Shown: positions 4,861 to 6,450 of the stretch, piece after piece
Layout: every line of letters begins with the position of its first letter
How positions within the stretch are numbered: the first letter of the stretch is position 1
From: DASPXY01 sp038227745
Lineage (GTDB): Bacteria > Planctomycetota > Planctomycetia > Gemmatales > Gemmataceae
Assembly: GCA_038227745.1 (NCBI GenBank)
Contig: JBBRPS010000615.1
Coordinates: 1-6,450, forward strand
Length of the DNA: 6,450 bases
Reading direction: 5' to 3'
The notes under the pieces: generated by a model
What the model was told of the DNA's origin: nothing
The model's input: only the letters and a program-made list of their open reading frames with translations
The model's database searches: none
Translations under genes and position numbers: made by a program

Positions 4861-6369
4861 ATGTCTGCGGGAGGAGCCCGACCGACCGATACGGAGATCT
4901 CCATGCCAACCTCACCCGTCCTCTCCCTCATTGTCCCCACGCGCCGGCGGCCCGAGCGACTGCGCACCTTCCTCGCCCGTGTCGCAGAGACGGCCGACGA
5001 CCCGAAAGCCCTTGAGGTCGTTCTGGTCATCGACGCCGACGACCCGGAGAGCCTGACCGTCGCTAGCGACCGTCTGACCCTCCGCAAGGTCGTGGTGCCC
5101 CCTGGCCGCACGATGGGGGAGCTGAACGCGGCCGGCTACGAAGCGTCGGCCGGCCGCCACCTCATGCTCCTGAACGACGATGTGCTCGCGCGGACGCGCG
5201 GCTGGGACACGCGCCTCCGCACCTGCTTCGCCGACTGCCCCGACGGGATCCTGCTGGTCCACGTAAACGACACCATCTTCGGGAAACGCCTCTGCACCTT
5301 CCCCGTGGTGTCGCGCACGTTCTGCGAGCTGGCCGGGGGCATCTGCCCACGCGACTACCTCCGCTACCGCATCGACGACCACATCGAGGACGTGTTCAAC
5401 CTGCTCGGCCTGCTGGGAGAAAGGCGCTCGATTTACCTCCCCGATGTCGTCTTCGAGCACACGAACCTGGTGGAGGTGCCCGGCGGGGGCCTGCAGTACC
5501 GCTCCGAGGAGACGGCGCTGGCCGCCGACGCGGCACGCTTCGAGGCCCTGTTGCCGCAGCGCAAGGAGCTGGCGGTCCGGCTGCGGAGGTACATCGAGGA
5601 GTGTGTCGCCGGGGCGAAGGAAGCCGCCTGGCGCTCCCGACTGGAGGGCGTCACCGAGTCGCGCGGCTTGCGCGTGCCGGAGCGCCTGCGTGTCGTGTCC
5701 GACAGCGGCCTGAGCAGCGCCGACACGCGCGTCACCGTCGGCCTGGTGACGGCCGACGGTCGCCGCTCCGAGTTCCGCGCCTGCCTCGACGCACTCCGCG
5801 CCCACACGCGCAATTACGAGCTGCTCGTCCTGGACCGGCAGGGAGCCCATGGAGGGGGCCTCGGCGGGGAACGGAACCGTCTGCTGCGGGCGGCGCGGAC
5901 CGACCACGTCGTTCTCCTCGAAGAGGACGCACTTGTGGGCCCGGACTGGCTCGACGGACTGCTCCGCTGCCTGACCGGGAGGGCCGCGCTGGTGACTCCG
6001 CCCCACCGCGGGCGCGGCGGCAGCCCTTGCCTGCTCCTCGACCGCGCGAAGTGCCCGGACCTGTTCTTCGATGAAACCGGCGGCCCGTTCGCCGCCGTCG
6101 ATTTCGGGCTGAGGCTCCGGGAGGCGGGTTTCGAGGTCGCCTGTGCCGCGGGCGTCACCGTCGCGCACCCGGCGGAAGGCCCGCGGCCCCACGCGCGACT
6201 GGGGGGGCTGTTTGGGGTGGCCGCGGAGAAGGTGCGGAAGGCCCGAGACTATGTGCGCCAGGTCGGCTACCGCGGACTGATGCGGATCCTGTGTCACAAG
6301 GCCGGCAGGGGCCTCGGACGCCTCTGGTCCCGAAGGCGCGACCCTCACCCCTGCACCCCAGCCCCATGA
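4861..6369 (+). CDS. Glycosyltransferase with two GT2/GT-A-like domains
   Basis: This 502-residue protein has no signal peptide and should be cytoplasmic or peripheral. Domain 1 (about 18-205) starts LSLIVPTRRRPERL (21-34), a classic GT2 opening. It carries VIDADD (57-61) and LLNDDV (103-108, Asp106/Asp107 as the DxD-like metal site), and a possible base region IDDHIEDVF (171-179). A helical linker (about 215-262) leads to domain 2 (about 290-437), with VTVGLVTADGRRSEFRACLDAL, LLVLD (321-325) and LLEEDALVGPDW (352-363). The LEED replaces the usual DxD. The C-terminus is basic (455-494). GT2 enzymes move a sugar from a nucleotide sugar to a glycan or lipid acceptor, which fits the divergent nucleotide-sugar operon. 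Start choice: the ATG at 4861 has GGAGG five bases upstream, but the in-frame ATG at 4903 has GGAG (4893-4896) six bases upstream and would lose only 14 poorly conserved residues. Confidence 0.85.
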   Translation: MSAGGARPTDTEISMPTSPVLSLIVPTRRRPERLRTFLARVAETADDPKALEVVLVIDADDPESLTVASDRLTLRKVVVPPGRTMGELNAAGYEASAGRHLMLLNDDVLARTRGWDTRLRTCFADCPDGILLVHVNDTIFGKRLCTFPVVSRTFCELAGGICPRDYLRYRIDDHIEDVFNLLGLLGERRSIYLPDVVFEHTNLVEVPGGGLQYRSEETALAADAARFEALLPQRKELAVRLRRYIEECVAGAKEAAWRSRLEGVTESRGLRVPERLRVVSDSGLSSADTRVTVGLVTADGRRSEFRACLDALRAHTRNYELLVLDRQGAHGGGLGGERNRLLRAARTDHVVLLEEDALVGPDWLDGLLRCLTGRAALVTPPHRGRGGSPCLLLDRAKCPDLFFDETGGPFAAVDFGLRLREAGFEVACAAGVTVAHPAEGPRPHARLGGLFGVAAEKVRKARDYVRQVGYRGLMRILCHKAGRGLGRLWSRRRDPHPCTPAP

Positions 6370-6398
6370 GGGTATACCGTCGCCGTTGCAGAACCGCC

Positions 6399-6450
6399 TG
6401 TTTAGCCGCGAGCCTCGGGCGAGCGCTCGCCCGAGGCTCGCGGCTAAACA
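6399..6450. repeat. Perfect 52-base palindrome
   Basis: Positions 6399-6424 are the exact reverse complement of 6425-6450, with no spacer at the centre (GAGC|GCTC). The ends read TGTTTAGCCGCGAG and CTCGCGGCTAAACA. It begins 29 bases after the glycosyltransferase stop codon. It would form a very stable hairpin in RNA from either strand and may end transcription from both sides, but it lacks a normal U-tract. From memory, similar TTTAGCCGCGAG palindromes recur between genes in Gemmata-like genomes, so a dispersed REP-like element is equally likely. The window ends on its last base, so the repeat could extend further. Confidence 0.8.

Noticed and set aside
4912..6348. 478-codon minus-strand frame opposite the glycosyltransferase
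   Set aside because: The plus strand encodes clear GT2 motifs. The minus translation is a His/Gln/Ala-rich shadow with no motif.
1..6450. CRISPR array, tRNA, rRNA, prophage or toxin-antitoxin/defence genes
   Set aside because: I saw no spaced direct repeats, no tRNA-like cloverleaf ends and no matching protein motifs in any frame.

Overview
This is a GC-rich window (roughly 70% G+C by eye) that reads like a planctomycete chromosome, most likely the Gemmatales/Gemmataceae. The grounds are family resemblance recalled from memory: a membrane-anchored PilZ protein with the tail RTPPWAMLLMFG, a small secreted helical protein of a type common in Gemmataceae, an IS630-type transposase start, and a long GC-rich palindrome flanked by TTTA/TAAA. 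No rRNA or tRNA gene fixes the taxon, so this is an inference.

Layout. (1) Positions 1-119 hold the 5' end of a leftward IS630-family transposase, cut by the window edge, with its ribosome binding site, a candidate promoter and a leader inverted repeat. (2) Positions 233-817 hold a rightward PilZ gene behind a good extended -10 promoter. (3) Positions 907-1395 hold a leftward gene for a small exported helical protein of unknown function, convergent with the PilZ gene. (4) Positions 1396-1836 are a 441-base divergent spacer with a strong match to a sigma-54 -24/-12 promoter pointing at the small protein gene. (5) Positions 1837-2907 hold a rightward exported alpha/beta hydrolase; its last 11 bases overlap the end of the next gene, which is convergent. 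(6) Positions 4647 down to 2897 hold a leftward two-gene operon: an NAD-dependent sugar epimerase/dehydratase, then a HddC-like sugar-1-phosphate nucleotidyltransferase. It has a TTGACA promoter with a dyad over the -10. (7) Positions 4861-6369 hold a divergent rightward gene for a glycosyltransferase with two GT-A-like domains. (8) The window ends exactly on a perfect 52-base palindrome (6399-6450).

How the genes fit together. The nucleotidyltransferase would activate a sugar 1-phosphate, the epimerase would modify the nucleotide sugar, and the two-domain glycosyltransferase could transfer it to a surface glycan. This part looks like a small piece of an extracellular polysaccharide or glycoprotein locus. 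The hydrolase, PilZ protein and small exported protein show no clear functional link to it beyond likely envelope location. I see no CRISPR array, defence system or prophage. The items most worth checking are the sigma-54 promoter, the terminal palindrome, and the divergent second domain of the glycosyltransferase.
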